Origin: Porphyra umbilicalis
Taxonomy: Eukaryota; Rhodophyta; Bangiophyceae; Bangiales; Bangiaceae
Assembly (NCBI GenBank): GCA_002049455.2
Contig: KV919143.1
Coordinates: 1-64,000, forward strand
Direction of reading: 5' to 3'
Length of the DNA stretch: 64,000 nt
Positions 22,501 to 33,030 of this stretch are shown one piece after another. Under the pieces are notes generated by a model. The model ran no database searches. It was not told where the DNA came from and worked only from the letters and a program-made list of their open reading frames with translations. Within the stretch, counting starts at the first letter, position 1; every line of letters begins with the position of its first letter. Position numbers and translations under genes: made by a program.

Positions 22501-23657
22501 TGTGTCGTCTCCTTCAAGCGCTGTATGGGCTGAAGCAAGCCCCCAAGATGTGGTACGCCAAGCTCGACGACTTCCTCAAGTCACAGGGGTTTGACAACAT
22601 TGACCCGGATGCATGCCTCTACCTCCTTATGGATGACGGCGAAATCATCATCGTCCTGGTGTACGTCGACGATCTTCTTTTGGTGGCATCAAGCCTGGCG
22701 GCGATCTACAAGATTAAGGACGCTCTGCACAAGCGTTTTGAGATGAAGGACCTGGGCGAGGCGAAGGTCATCCTCGGGCTAGAGATTAGACGTGACAAGG
22801 CGTTGGGCACCCTCAAGCTGTCGCAGGGCAAGTACGCGGCGCAAGTGCTGGAGAAGTTCGGGATGGCGGAGTGCAACCCGATCGGAACGCCGCTGGAGGT
22901 GGGCCTGCAGGTGGTCAAGGCCGACGAGAGCGACGACGTGCTGCCCTACCGCGAAGCTGTCGGCAGTCTTATGTACCTGATGGTCGGGACACGTCCTGAC
23001 CTCGCCTTCGCCATCGGGAAGCTGAGTCGTTTTGTCTCGTGCTACGGCAAGGAGCATTGGGCGGCGATTAAGCGCGTTCTACGGTACGTCAAGGGTTCGA
23101 TGGACAAGGGGCTGGTCTTCGACAAGAACTCTTCCTGTGTTCTACAAGGCTTTAGTGATGCCGACTGGGCGGGTGACCACGAGACGCGACGTTCTACGAC
23201 GGGCTTCACCTTCATCTTTGGCGGAGCAGCCGTCAGCTGGGGTTCTAAGTTGCAGAAGACGGTGGCGCTGTCGACGATGGAAGCCGAGTACATGGCTCTA
23301 TGTGAGGCCAGCAAGGAAGCTGTTTGGCTAAACAAGCTCGTGCAAAGCGTTGCAACTCAAGGGCTGCGGACAGCGATCTCGGGCGGGCCGATCAACATCA
23401 AGGTCGACAACAGCGGGTGCATTGACTTCTCCAAGAACCCCGTCGAGCACAAGCGCACCAAGCACATCGACATTCGATACCACTTTGTGCGCGAGGCCAT
23501 CACGACGGACAAGGTGACACTGGAGCATTGTGCAACGGACGACATGGTGGCGGACGCCGATGACGAAGGAGCTCGGCAAGACCAAGCACGACAAGCATGT
23601 CGAGGCCATGGGGCTTTGCTGAATACAAGAACCGCCGCGGCAACAAGCAAGGAGGAG

Positions 23658-24076
23658 TGTTGGACTGTGATGCTCGTCGCCGGCTCAACTGGCGGTTCGC
23701 GGATGGATGATGGTCGGTGACCCTTATGGTACCCCACATGGTACATTTGCAAGACGTGGTCAAGTTGCACACATTCGTGTTGGGTGATCTTGGGGCGTTA
23801 CTTTTGGCATGTTTTGGATTTGATCTTCGCTTTGCTCTAGTGGCTTTTGATTTGGTGAGTGATTCGATTTGGTGCGAGGGCGTGGGCGTCGGTGTGGGCG
23901 CGAGAGGGGGGAGCACTTGGGCCGGTGGGGACTATTTGAGAGGTGCTCTCGGTTGGGAGAGGCGGGCGAACCTTGAGACAACCAACAAAGCACGTTCGCA
24001 CACACACACACAAGCTCAAGCCACTCAACCACTTCACCGTGGTCCCCCAACCCCTATCCCCACTGCGTTTTCAACA
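23658..24076 (+). repeat. 3' LTR of the copia element
   Basis: This is the second 419-bp copy, preceded by the polypurine tract gcaaggaggag and followed by the target duplication gcagc. No difference from the 5' LTR was found by reading both. Confidence 0.96.
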
Positions 24077-24081
24077 GCAGC

Positions 24082-25544
24082 ATTTTGGACGGGCATCTTC
24101 TTCCATGCTCGCCAAGCGCCGAGCAATTGCCAAGGCTGCGAGCAGAGCCGGTGGGTGGGCAGCACTCCGTGACCAGCTTCGCGTGGAGCGCGTGAAGCGG
24201 GCTGGGCGAGGACAGCGGTTTGGATATAACGAGGTGCACACGTTTTGCTCTGTCATGTTGCGTGGATCGTAGATGCAAAGAACAGACGGGCTCATTTACT
24301 TGTTAGTGATGAATCGCCACTCTGCGGGGCATGAAAAGAGCTTCCTGAGTACCAAATCGATTCTAGGCGTCCGTCCGACACGCGCTCAGCGCTGGAGCGG
24401 CCCGCAGAACAAACATGGGCCACAAAAGCAAGCACAGGCGGCCAGCGCAGCCGCAGACGCAGCTGCCACCCGTCGCCTGCAAACGGGCGGCATGGAGGCA
24501 CACCGCCCTCAGCCCGGCCCTGCGCCCAACCACACCCAACGAAACAACCCGCCAGTACTTCGTAAGAGGCACATACACCACTCAGGTGGGCGATTCGCGC
24601 TGCCGGCGGACGCCACACCGCAGCCGCCGCACCCGTCCCTCCCCCCACCAGCCTACTACACAAAATTGCACGAAAGGCGTCAGATGAAAACGGTGGCCCC
24701 ACGCGACAGCCGCCCCACGCCACCGGCCGGTCGCATTCGCCGAGCAGCCGCCAGTCGTCGAGGTGTCCGTGCAGAGCGGAACGGTCGACAGTGTGCATTG
24801 ACAGCGGCGGTGGCGGCAGCAGCGAGGGTGCGCCAGCGAGGTTCGCGGACCACGGCAGCCGCCAGGCTGGAGCCGACCGCTCCACCTGGTGGCTAATGTG
24901 GCTATGGCTCGCGGCTGTCCGCCGGACCGTTCCGGCGCTGCCACGGCCGCCTTCATACCCAGCCCGCTCGCGCCACAGAGGGCACTGCCACCGACCATTC
25001 CACCCCACACAGAGACGCGTGCCCGCTGTCGAGGCGGCGGCGGCGACGTTCCCCGCCCAGTCCCGGCACGCCGCGGTCCGCCACTTCCGATGACCCCCCG
25101 ATCCGCCCTAGCGTCGCGGGTGGCCACACCGATGTGTCCACATGGCGCCGTCCACAGCCGCCCCATCCTTACCAAATGCACACGCAAGTTTCATTGTTCA
25201 CGGTGCACGTGACGGTCGAATAGGTTGGCCCCTGCGTCAGATACGACCCGAGCTAAGAGTCAATATGTGACAGACGGTAATTTTCTGATATGGTAAGCAG
25301 CAATATCATCCAGTAACTAGATCATTATATGTCGTGCAACTTCGACTAAATCTAGCCGCATCATTTGACAGATGTCTCTACGTCAGGTGTCGTCATCATT
25401 ACAAACATTGGGAGCCCGGTCACATGGTAACGATTCGATTGCGCACCGCATGCTGTCACGAAGTTGGCCACACACCCGACAAGGCATGGCGCACTCATCT
25501 CGCACGCATCGACCTCCGTTCGCGTCTGGGAGGCAATCGCGTCT
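24082..25544. other. flank of the copia insertion, no gene supported
   Basis: The first 160 bases continue the ORF split by the copia element. The rest (24,290-25,230) is GC-rich with open frames on both strands but no recognisable protein. About 25,240-25,400 is AT-richer. Confidence 0.35.
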
Positions 25545-26465
25545 GTCTTTGTTGCTGTCAGTGTCTGTGCATCCTTCACAGTTGCGCTGGACCTGTGCCC
25601 GTGTTGGTGCGCTGGGCGCAGTGCTACGGTCGGCTGCCGTCACTACTCGCAGTGGGGCAGAGCTGGTCGCTGCTCTATTGCCACGCTCTGGCTACATGCC
25701 GGGCTGCGTGGTTCTCTTTACCAGCGGTACGGATGTACCTCGATCTTGTGACTTGGTTTTTCGCGTGTTGGTGGTATTGTCTGGTTTGGTACACGAGGGG
25801 CAGAGGCATACTCGTGATGGGCATGGAGGCACGCGGAGCACTGTAGTCTAACTTTGAAACTCCCATGCTCTTTGCTGCCCTTTCATGTAATGTGCCTGTG
25901 CTGGTGTGCGCGGCGCAGTGGTACACTCTGCGGCCGGCACTGTTGGCTGCGGGGCAGGGCTGCTCGCTGTTGGTGTTGTTGGTGTGCCTCACTTTGGATA
26001 CAAGCCCTGCCGCGTCGTTCTGCGTTCCAACGGTATGACTGCAGCTCGATCTTGTGACTTGGTTTTTCGCGTGTTGGTGGTCTTGTCTGACTTGGTACAC
26101 GAGGGGCAGAGGCATACTCGTGATGGGCATGGAGGCACGCGGAGCACTGTAGTCTAACTTTGAAACTCCCATGCTCTTTGCTGCCCTTTCATGTACTGTG
26201 CCTGTGCTTGTGTGCGCGACGCAGTGGTACACTCTGCGGCCGAAACTGTTGGCTGCGGGGCGGGGCTGCTCGCTGTTGGCGTTGTTGGCGTGCCTCACTC
26301 TGGCTACAAGCCCCGCCGCGTCGTTCTGTGTTCCAACGGTATGACTGCAGCTCGATCTTGTGACTTGGTTTTTCGCGTGTTGGTGGTCTTGTCTGACTTG
26401 GTACACGAGGGGCAGAGGCATACTCTTGATCGGCGTCAAGGTACGCGGAGCATTGTAGCCTAACG
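25545..26465. repeat. three tandem copies of a 306-bp unit
   Basis: Near-identical words recur at a 306-base spacing. The word aactttgaaactcccatgct starts at 25849 and 26155, with a diverged third copy at 26463. The word gatcttgtgacttggttttt occurs near 25741, 26047 and 26353. Copy 1 is the most diverged at its start, and copies 2 and 3 are very close. The array ends about 80 bases before the ATG at 26542, so it may have multiplied a promoter or 5' exon of that gene. Confidence 0.9.
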
Positions 26466-26541
26466 TTGAAACTCCCTTTCTTTTTGCTGTTTTTTCGTGT
26501 GCAACACCGAATGTGCGACTGCATTGGCCTTTTCTTCGTAG

Positions 26542-27759
26542 ATGGGCGGCAACAAGCGCAAGCCGCGCACTAAGCGCACCGTCGACAACGCCGGCGACTG
26601 TGCACCGGCTACAGGTTCTTCCAATGTCCCATCCTCTCCGCGCTCCAAGCGCTCCAGGCTGGCCAAATGGGCGTCGGACGGACGCCCTGGCGGCGCTACC
26701 GCCAACGAACGGGCCTCACCGCAAAACAGCAGCTCTGGGACTCGGGCTGCCTCCCAGCCCTCGGCGCCTGCCCTCAGCCCAATGCACAAGGCCATCGCCG
26801 CGGCTGAGGCGACAGTTGCGGAGGACAACGCCGACCTCGAGCGACGCTTGGCCGCTGAAAAAGACAAGCTCCTAGCCGTCGCGGGCGACAGGCAGCCCTC
26901 GCGACGGCTAGCGAAGAAGGAGCGGCGCCGCCAAGACGCCAACGAAGCAGCAAGCGGCGTGAAGGAGAGCACCGACAAGGCCGGAGCCGGGAAGAAGCGC
27001 GAGCGTGAAGCTCCGGCCTGCGGCAAGGCCGCGGACGACCAGGAGGCGGCAGAGGTGGTTGTGCGCGGCGCCGCGGCCGCGCGCAAGGCCACCGACAAGC
27101 ACGAGTCGGCGGCGGCGCTCAAGCGCAAGGCCGCCGCCGACCGCAAGACCGCCGACGAGCAGGAGGTGACGGCGGCGCTGGAGCGCGAGGCCGCCGCCGA
27201 CAGCAAGACCGGCGAAGACCAGGAGGCGGCGGCGGCGCAGGAGCACAAGGCCGCCGCCGAAAGAAAGGCCGCCGACGACCAGGAGGCGGCGGCGGCGCTG
27301 GAGCACAAGGCCGCCGCCGACTGCAAAGCCGCTGACGAGCAGGAGGCGGCGGCGGCGCTCGCGCGCAAGGCCGCCGCCGACCGCAAGGCCGCCGACGACC
27401 AGGAGGCGGCGGCGGCGCTGGAGCACAAGGCCGCCGCCGACCGCAAAGCCGCTGACGAGCAAGAGGCGGCGGCGGCGCTCGCGCGCAAAGCCGCCGCCGA
27501 CCGCAAGGCCGCCGACGACCAGGAGGCGGCGGCGGCGCTGGAACAGAAGGCCGCCGCCGACCGCAAGGCCGCCGACGAGCAGGAGGCGGCGGCGGCCCTC
27601 GCGCGCGAGGCCGCCGTCGACCGCAAGGCCGCCGAAGAGCAACAGGTGGCGGCGGCGCTCGCGCGCAAGGCCGCCGTCGACCGTGAGGCCGCCGACAAGC
27701 AGGTGGCGGCGGCGGCGCTCGCGCTAACAGCGGCGGCCGAGCGTCAGGCCGCGGAATAA
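26542..27759 (+). CDS. Ala-rich coiled-coil protein made of 20-residue repeats
   Basis: The product is 405 aa from ATG 26542. The ATG follows a pyrimidine-rich tract ending in tag, which may be the acceptor of a 5' UTR intron. Residues 1-90 are basic and Ser/Pro-rich (KRKPRTKRT, possibly nuclear). From about residue 155 to the end, about 12 copies of a 20-aa unit of the type AAADRKAADEQEAAAALARK alternate between two variants (ADEQ..ALAR and ADDQ..ALEH), giving a 120-bp higher-order repeat. The unit should form a long charged helix. After the TAA at 27757-27759 the same frame continues in the same style (EKAAAVHPQW), so the stop looks acquired or the gene is longer than drawn. It may be joined to the coding region at 28.06 kb. 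Confidence 0.65.
   Translation: MGGNKRKPRTKRTVDNAGDCAPATGSSNVPSSPRSKRSRLAKWASDGRPGGATANERASPQNSSSGTRAASQPSAPALSPMHKAIAAAEATVAEDNADLERRLAAEKDKLLAVAGDRQPSRRLAKKERRRQDANEAASGVKESTDKAGAGKKREREAPACGKAADDQEAAEVVVRGAAAARKATDKHESAAALKRKAAADRKTADEQEVTAALEREAAADSKTGEDQEAAAAQEHKAAAERKAADDQEAAAALEHKAAADCKAADEQEAAAALARKAAADRKAADDQEAAAALEHKAAADRKAADEQEAAAALARKAAADRKAADDQEAAAALEQKAAADRKAADEQEAAAALAREAAVDRKAAEEQQVAAALARKAAVDREAADKQVAAAALALTAAAERQAAE
27090..27750. repeat. coding 60/120-bp tandem repeat
   Basis: This is the DNA behind the 20-residue protein repeat. Sixty-base units begin aaggccgccgccgaccgcaa and are grouped in pairs with alternating endings. The low divergence between neighbouring pairs points to recent unequal exchange. 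Confidence 0.9.
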
Positions 27760-28061
27760 GAGAAGGCAGCGGCCGTGCACCCACAGTGGTCGGAGGCGGA
27801 CGACGCGGCCGCTGCTGAGCTCAGCGCGGCCGCCCGAAAAGCTGGTCAAACGATCTGGAGCGGCGCACCTAGTGGGCCGCCGGCGGTCCCTGACGGCAGT
27901 GCCTGGCACCCGCAAGCTGGCTGTGGCCCCCAATCCCAGCTGCCTGGGTCCCGCTACGGGGCCTCGTCGGACGCTACTGCAGCGCCGTCACCGCCGCCGC
28001 CGCTTCACGCGGCTGCCGGCAGCGATTTGCCTGCGGGCGGAGGGGCGGGCGCTGCAGCCTG

Positions 28062-29398
28062 GGCGACCCCCCGGCTGTCCCTGTCATCGCTCCTGTCTCC
28101 GAGACTCCGGGAAGCAGATGGGCTCGGCTGTTTGCTTTTGTGGGTGCCATCTTCGACGCCACTCCCCGCTACCAACTGATCTCCGTCCTCGTCAAAGCCG
28201 ACGTGTGGCCGTACTACTTGATCAACTTTGCGGCTGGTCGCTCGGTCCACTCGCCACCGGCGACCAAGAGGGGGCTGGAGCCGTGGTTCCTGAACGTTTT
28301 GCGTGACGCGCTGCCGGCGGGCATCAACGGGGAGATCCGGCAGGTGGGTCCGTTCCTCATCTCCAACTTGCTCACCGTCATCCACCTCCTGTACGCCAAG
28401 TTCAACCATGAGCTGCCGGACTCGACGGCTCCTGATGCTACCGTTGTAGCTCTGCTGGGCGTCGCCAAGTCGTCGCCATCTGCGGTCCCTGGGGCGGCGA
28501 GCGTCAAGACCGCCTTGACGGTCACACCGTCCTCGGCAAGCCAGGTCGCGCCACCACCAAGCACGCCGGCTGCCCCTACTCTTAAGGGGGGAGGAGGCGG
28601 CATCGCCGCGGCGCGCTCACCCCGGAAAAGCGTTCGTCAAGGCAGCGGCGCCAAGAAGGAGGCAGTCGTCAACAAGGTCTACCCGAACAAGCAAGACCCT
28701 ACCTGGAGGCGGATGATGGTCGCCGCGCGCATCCTCATGGAGGAGTACGACGCGGAGCAGGACATCTGGTCCGACGTGGACAACATCCGCCCCGATGTCA
28801 TCTCCGAGACGAAAAAGAACATCAGCGCGGAGTCGTTGCGTATAATGCTGTCTTCTTTTCGCTGGGGGGGTACGGTAAGCCGGAGGACCGGGTTTACGAC
28901 AAGCTACGCCAAGTGGCCATGGGCAAACCCGGCGTCGACAACAAGGAGAAGGCACGCGTGTTCATCCTGCGCCTGTGGGACGTTGCGTGGGCGGACCCCG
29001 ACTGGAAGGACAAGGAGGCCAAGCGGGAGGTCACGACGACCGCGTCTGGCAAGAGAAAGCCGTCTGTACGCGTGCCGTGGCAGCTGTGGCTGGACGAGCT
29101 GCTTGCCTTCGTCCCAGAGCTGGACAGAATCCGCGCTAACAAGGCTGGGACCGCCGCCAACCGAAGCAATCGTCGCACAGACGATGTGCCTGCGCCGCTG
29201 GGCGTGGGCGCCGACGTCGGTGACAAGCGAGGTGGTGGTGGGCGTAGAGGGGATGGCGGAGGCGAGGGCGGGGAGCAAGGAGTTGGCGAGAACGAACAAC
29301 AGAGTGGTGTCAAAGACGCGGGGCGGGAGAGTGGCTATCTTGAAGGGCAGGGGGGTGGTGCGGGCCAAGAGCCAGGTGGTGGAGCCGGTGAAGATTAG
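28062..29398 (+). CDS. unrecognised protein with a PPAxxxxLxPWF motif
   Basis: The frame starting near 28062 reads through PETPGSRWARLFAFVGAIFD (about 28,098-28,155). There is no Met at the start, so an upstream exon is expected, perhaps the coiled-coil gene. A helical core follows: VKADVWPYYL, then HSPPATKRGLEPWF, then LLTVIHLLYAKFNHELPDS. Next is a Ser/Pro linker and a second domain (QDPTWRRMMVAARILMEEYD; RLWDVAWADPDWKDKEAK; VPWQLWLDELLAFVPELD). It ends in a Gly/Glu tail at 29398. The frame changes once at a run of seven G near 28,866. One G more or two fewer would keep the reading frame, so this is a homopolymer problem or a fresh break. The first motif recurs at 48.1 kb. Function is unknown; its repeated occurrence hints at an element-borne family. 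Confidence 0.6.
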
Positions 29399-29899
29399 TC
29401 AAGAAGCACGGGTAGTCGGTCCGGTAGAAGCGTATGTGCTCTACAACGTGGTTTCTTTCGACAACATGGCCGGCACCTGCCCGCTGCCCTTGGCGCGGGC
29501 TCTGACACCCTCGGCCCACGGCGGCTGGCGAGTGCGGCATGGTGGCGCCGCTGGCCGACGCGGCGGCCAACCCGAGGCCTCCCTCCACTTTGACGTCGCC
29601 GACCGACGTCGTTGGCCTGCGGGGCGGCCAGCAACGTGGTCGGAAGGCAGCCATGGTGGCTCCGCCGCCGCGTCGCGGCTTGCGCCACGCTCATGAGGAG
29701 CCACCTCGGGGCGACGACCTCGGGCGCGGCGGCGCGACCTGGTGGGACACGGCCCCGCCGCCGCCAATGGCAACTGGGGGGGTGGGCGTCGCCATCGCGG
29801 AGGCCGCCACCAACCGCGCGCGGAGCGCGTCGGCGCCCGCACGGCCGCGGTGGGCGCCGACCGCCTTCGTGGCCGGCGGCGGCAGCAGGTCCTCGGCTC

Positions 29900-31682
29900 G
29901 CGGCGGCCGGCGATGACAAAGACGAAGACCCGGCGGCGGCCGTCAACCTGCTCCACACTACCGCGGGGCTGGCGGCCCCGCGGCTACCGGCCGCAACGCT
30001 CGACGCGGTGTTGGCGGGCTGCGCGGCGCGCCCCGACGACACGCGTTCGGCGGCCGTCGCGACGCCCGCCGCTCGCGGTCGGCAGCGCGCCGCCGCCGCC
30101 GTCCCCCCCGCCCCCCACCGGTCCGCGTCGGCGGCGAACGCTTCGTCCGCCGGCCCTGACGCGGCTGCAGGGGGTGTGGCCGCCGCCGCCGCCGCCTTGG
30201 GGCGGTCGTGTGACATGCGCGCAGCGGTGGTGGCGGGTGCGGCGGCGGCACGGCTGGCGCTGGGGGCGGCGGCGGCCAGGGACCCCCCCGGCCGTCCGCG
30301 GCGGAGTTGGGGGGGACACCGACGCCGATCCGCCTGTCGACGCTGTCGCGTCTGCCCTCGGACGGCTGGCCGTGGGGGGAGACGCCGACGCCGCGGCGGG
30401 TGGCCGGCGTTTCTCTCCCCTGACGGCCGCCCCGCGGCGGTGCGGGCGGCGCTGCCACCGCCGCCGCCGGTCACCGGCGTCGCCCTCTCCCCCCGCCGCG
30501 ACTGTGGCTACGCGTGGCGGGCGACGGCGGGGGAGCCGCCGCGGCTCGGCTGACTGCGGCAGCCGGCCGCTCCCTCCTTCGGCGGTGGCGGCGGGGGGTG
30601 CCGACCTCTCCGCGGCTGGCGTCGCGGCCGCCGCCGACGTCGTGGCGGGGGGCAGAGAGTCCCTGACGGCCGCGCTGCGGGCGTCAGCGGGGCGGAATGC
30701 GGACCGGGGGGCGTGGTCGGCCCGCCGCCTGGACCTCGACGCGGGACTTGGGCGGCTGGCGGCACAAGTGGATGGGGGGTGGGTGGGGGGGAGGGTTTAA
30801 CGGACTGGCTATTTTCGCTCCCTGCCGAGCGGCGGGGGGAGTCGACTCCCCGGCGTCCGCCGCCGTCGGGACGGCGGGGGGGTGGACTGGCGGGGCGCAC
30901 GGGCCGGCGGCGGCGGGCACCGCCGCCGTCAACGTCGTCGTCGCCCCCCCGCCCCCCCCCCCCGCCACCCCCCGCAAACGCGGGTGCCGGGTCCTCCCCC
31001 CCCCTCCCGGCGCTGGTGCTCGTCCTCGACCCCTCCCTTGAAGCCTTCCCGTGGGAGGAGCTCCCCGGTCTGGCGCCCCCACCCCGGCCCATCTCGCGGC
31101 TGCTGTAGCTGTCGTTGGTGCTCCCCCCCCCCTCCCTGCCCCGCCGCGGCACGCCGTCCCCGTCGACACGGGGGTGGTAGCGCACGTGCTCGACCCGGCG
31201 GGCGCCCTGCCGGCGACCGCGGTGGCGTTTTGGCCGCCCACCAGTGCGGCGCCGGGGTGGGTCGACACCGTCGGCTTGCCGCCGCCGCCCGCGCCACCGC
31301 TGCCGCTCGCCGCTCTCACGGGGGTGGGAGGTGGTGGCGAGGGTAGGCACCCCCCAGAAGTGTGGCTGTATTGCGGGCACGGGAGGGGGGAGGGGGTCCT
31401 CTGGGCGTACCTCGGGCGCCCGCCGTCACCGCCACCCGCGGGCGACGGCGGCCGGGGCGGCGGCGGCGGGCGGGGGCACCCCCCCCCCCCGCTGCCCCCA
31501 CGGCGGTGCGAATGGGCTGCTGCTCTGCGTGGCAGGCAGTGGAGGCGGCCGGTGCCAACGCCGACGCCGACGCCGACGTCTGCGTGGCAGTGGTGGAGGC
31601 GGCGGAGGCGGCGGCGCCCGCCGCGGCAGGGACGCCCGCGGCGCGGCGGCGGGCGCGCGCGCCGTGGGCGGCGGCGGCGGCA

Positions 31683-31717
<35 letters not shown>

Positions 31718-31817
31718 CACGCCAGCCGACGGAGCGTCGGGCGAAGGGCGGCGGACGATGCGCTCCCGCACCAAGCGGTCGCTGCGACTGACGTGGGCGG
31801 CGGGGAGTGGTTGGTAG
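29900..31817 (+). CDS. separase-like protease (peptidase C50), frame-broken model
   Basis: Separase cuts the cohesin kleisin at anaphase. In order on the plus strand: an Ala-rich region (about 29,900-30,290); the helix before the protease domain (AWSARRLDLDAGLGRL, about 30,710-30,760); LDPSLEAFPWEELP (about 31,025-31,067); a VLDPAGALPAT segment; and the catalytic-His motif WLYCGHGRGEG (His codon 31378-31380). Then comes RMGCCSAWQ at about 31,509-31,535, matching the catalytic-Cys box MGCSS, with Cys-Cys-Ser in place of Cys-Ser-Ser. The four blocks lie in three frames (the first and last share one), and each change coincides with a C or G run (near 30,790, 31,120, 31,480). The usual LWDVTD segment after the Cys box is not seen in any frame. 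The tail is a poly-Ala run from (GGC)n and ends at 31817. The start is not determined. Confidence 0.75.
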
Positions 31818-33030
31818 TGCGTGGCCGGCGTGGGGGACAAGGGTGCCGGTTCGGGCGGGTCATTTGTTCTGTCTTGCTGTTCTCCCCACAAGCGTACGCC
31901 CGAGGCTGTTCGTTGCGCATTGCACGCTCTGTAAACTTTCTCAGCACCACCGCCCATGAAACGGGTAGCAACGGCCGCCTACCGGGGGTCGTCGGGCACT
32001 CCCGAGCACGCTACCTACCCAGTGCTCCTACAGTGACCCTATGGGATCCTTTTCTGCATGGTTTCCGGGAGAGCAATCTATACAGTAATTCCATCATATT
32101 AAAGCTCGTGGTAGGCCACTTGTCTGTCCGTTATTCGCGTTTTGGAACCAGCCAATCGCAACGTCGTGCACAGCCTCGGAACTACATTCGCTGGGATGGC
32201 CCAGATTGTAAGGGCATTGCACGGCCAACATTCTAAGGACCGGGATCCAGCGCCCGGATCAATTTCTGACGGCGAGCAGTGCAGCGCGAGGGCGTCCGAA
32301 CCCCAGCGCTACGGCCAGAGGCGCAGCGCGAGGGCGTCGGTCCAAGCGCCAGCGCTACCGCGAGCGGCGCAGCGCGAGGGCGCCTTCCCACCGGCTGCTG
32401 GGTGGCGGGGTGGGGGGGCCGCCAGGTGGCGGGGTGGGGGGGGTCCGGGGGGGAGGGCCGCCTCCCCCCCGGCCGCCGTGGGGTGCAACTGCTGTAGGGG
32501 TGCACTGCTTGCTGTCGGCTCACCGTTTTCTTACGCTGCCTTCAGTAAACATGCATGAACGGACGTTGTGGGCTGATGTGTGTGAATGCGCTTCCGACAC
32601 AACAGCGCACATATAGCACTTATAGACCCTGGATACGAGGCGGGCCGCCGATCCTTCAACGCAACAACAGTGTTGTTGACATCTTTTTTCAGCCGCATCA
32701 CAAGTCCAAAGAAGTTGCTTCTTTGGTGTAGTAGTTCCTCAGAACAGAGAACAAATTAATCTCTCTCTGGAAAAGTAGCCGATTCTGACAGCTTGGAGGC
32801 ACTTTTTCTCTTTCTTTGACGCTCTGTATCTCCGGAACGCCTGCCCTACGGACAAATCTGAGCAGCGCAAACGGGGTAAGGGGGGGGGCATGGGCAACTG
32901 TTTGCAAGCTATCGATTGAGCTGGGTCCCGTTGTCGTCCGGCCATTTTAAAAAAACGCATCTGTGGGGTCACCAGCAGCCTCGACGGCGCTGGTCAGCTG
33001 TCTAGCCGCGGCGCGGCCGCGCCACCGGTG
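31818..33030. other. mixed-composition stretch with small repeats
   Basis: No gene is recognised. Three copies of a 42-46-bp unit sharing gcagcgcgagggcg begin at 32281, 32323 and 32369. A perfect hairpin, ccaaagaag-ttg-cttctttgg, lies at 32706-32726. The rest is near-average GC and shows no clear frame. Confidence 0.45.

Larger units (their letters stand above)
19116..24076 (+). mobile_element. Ty1/copia LTR retrotransposon, very young
   Basis: This 4961-bp element has 419-bp LTRs that I read as identical, TG...CA ends, and a 5-bp target-site duplication (gcagc at 19111-19115 and 24077-24081). Between the LTRs are a primer binding site, a gag-pol region and a polypurine tract at 23647-23657. 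Parts in order are a Gag with a CCHC-type knuckle, an aspartic protease region (VDSAASAHM), integrase, reverse transcriptase (YVDDLLLV) and RNase H, the order of the copia superfamily. The coding part is read in two frames, so it carries about one break as sequenced but is otherwise whole. LTR identity implies insertion very recently. It lies inside another open frame. Confidence 0.96.

Noticed and set aside
24292-25008. Minus-strand frame of 238 codons
   Set aside because: No motif and mixed composition, with the opposite strand equally open.
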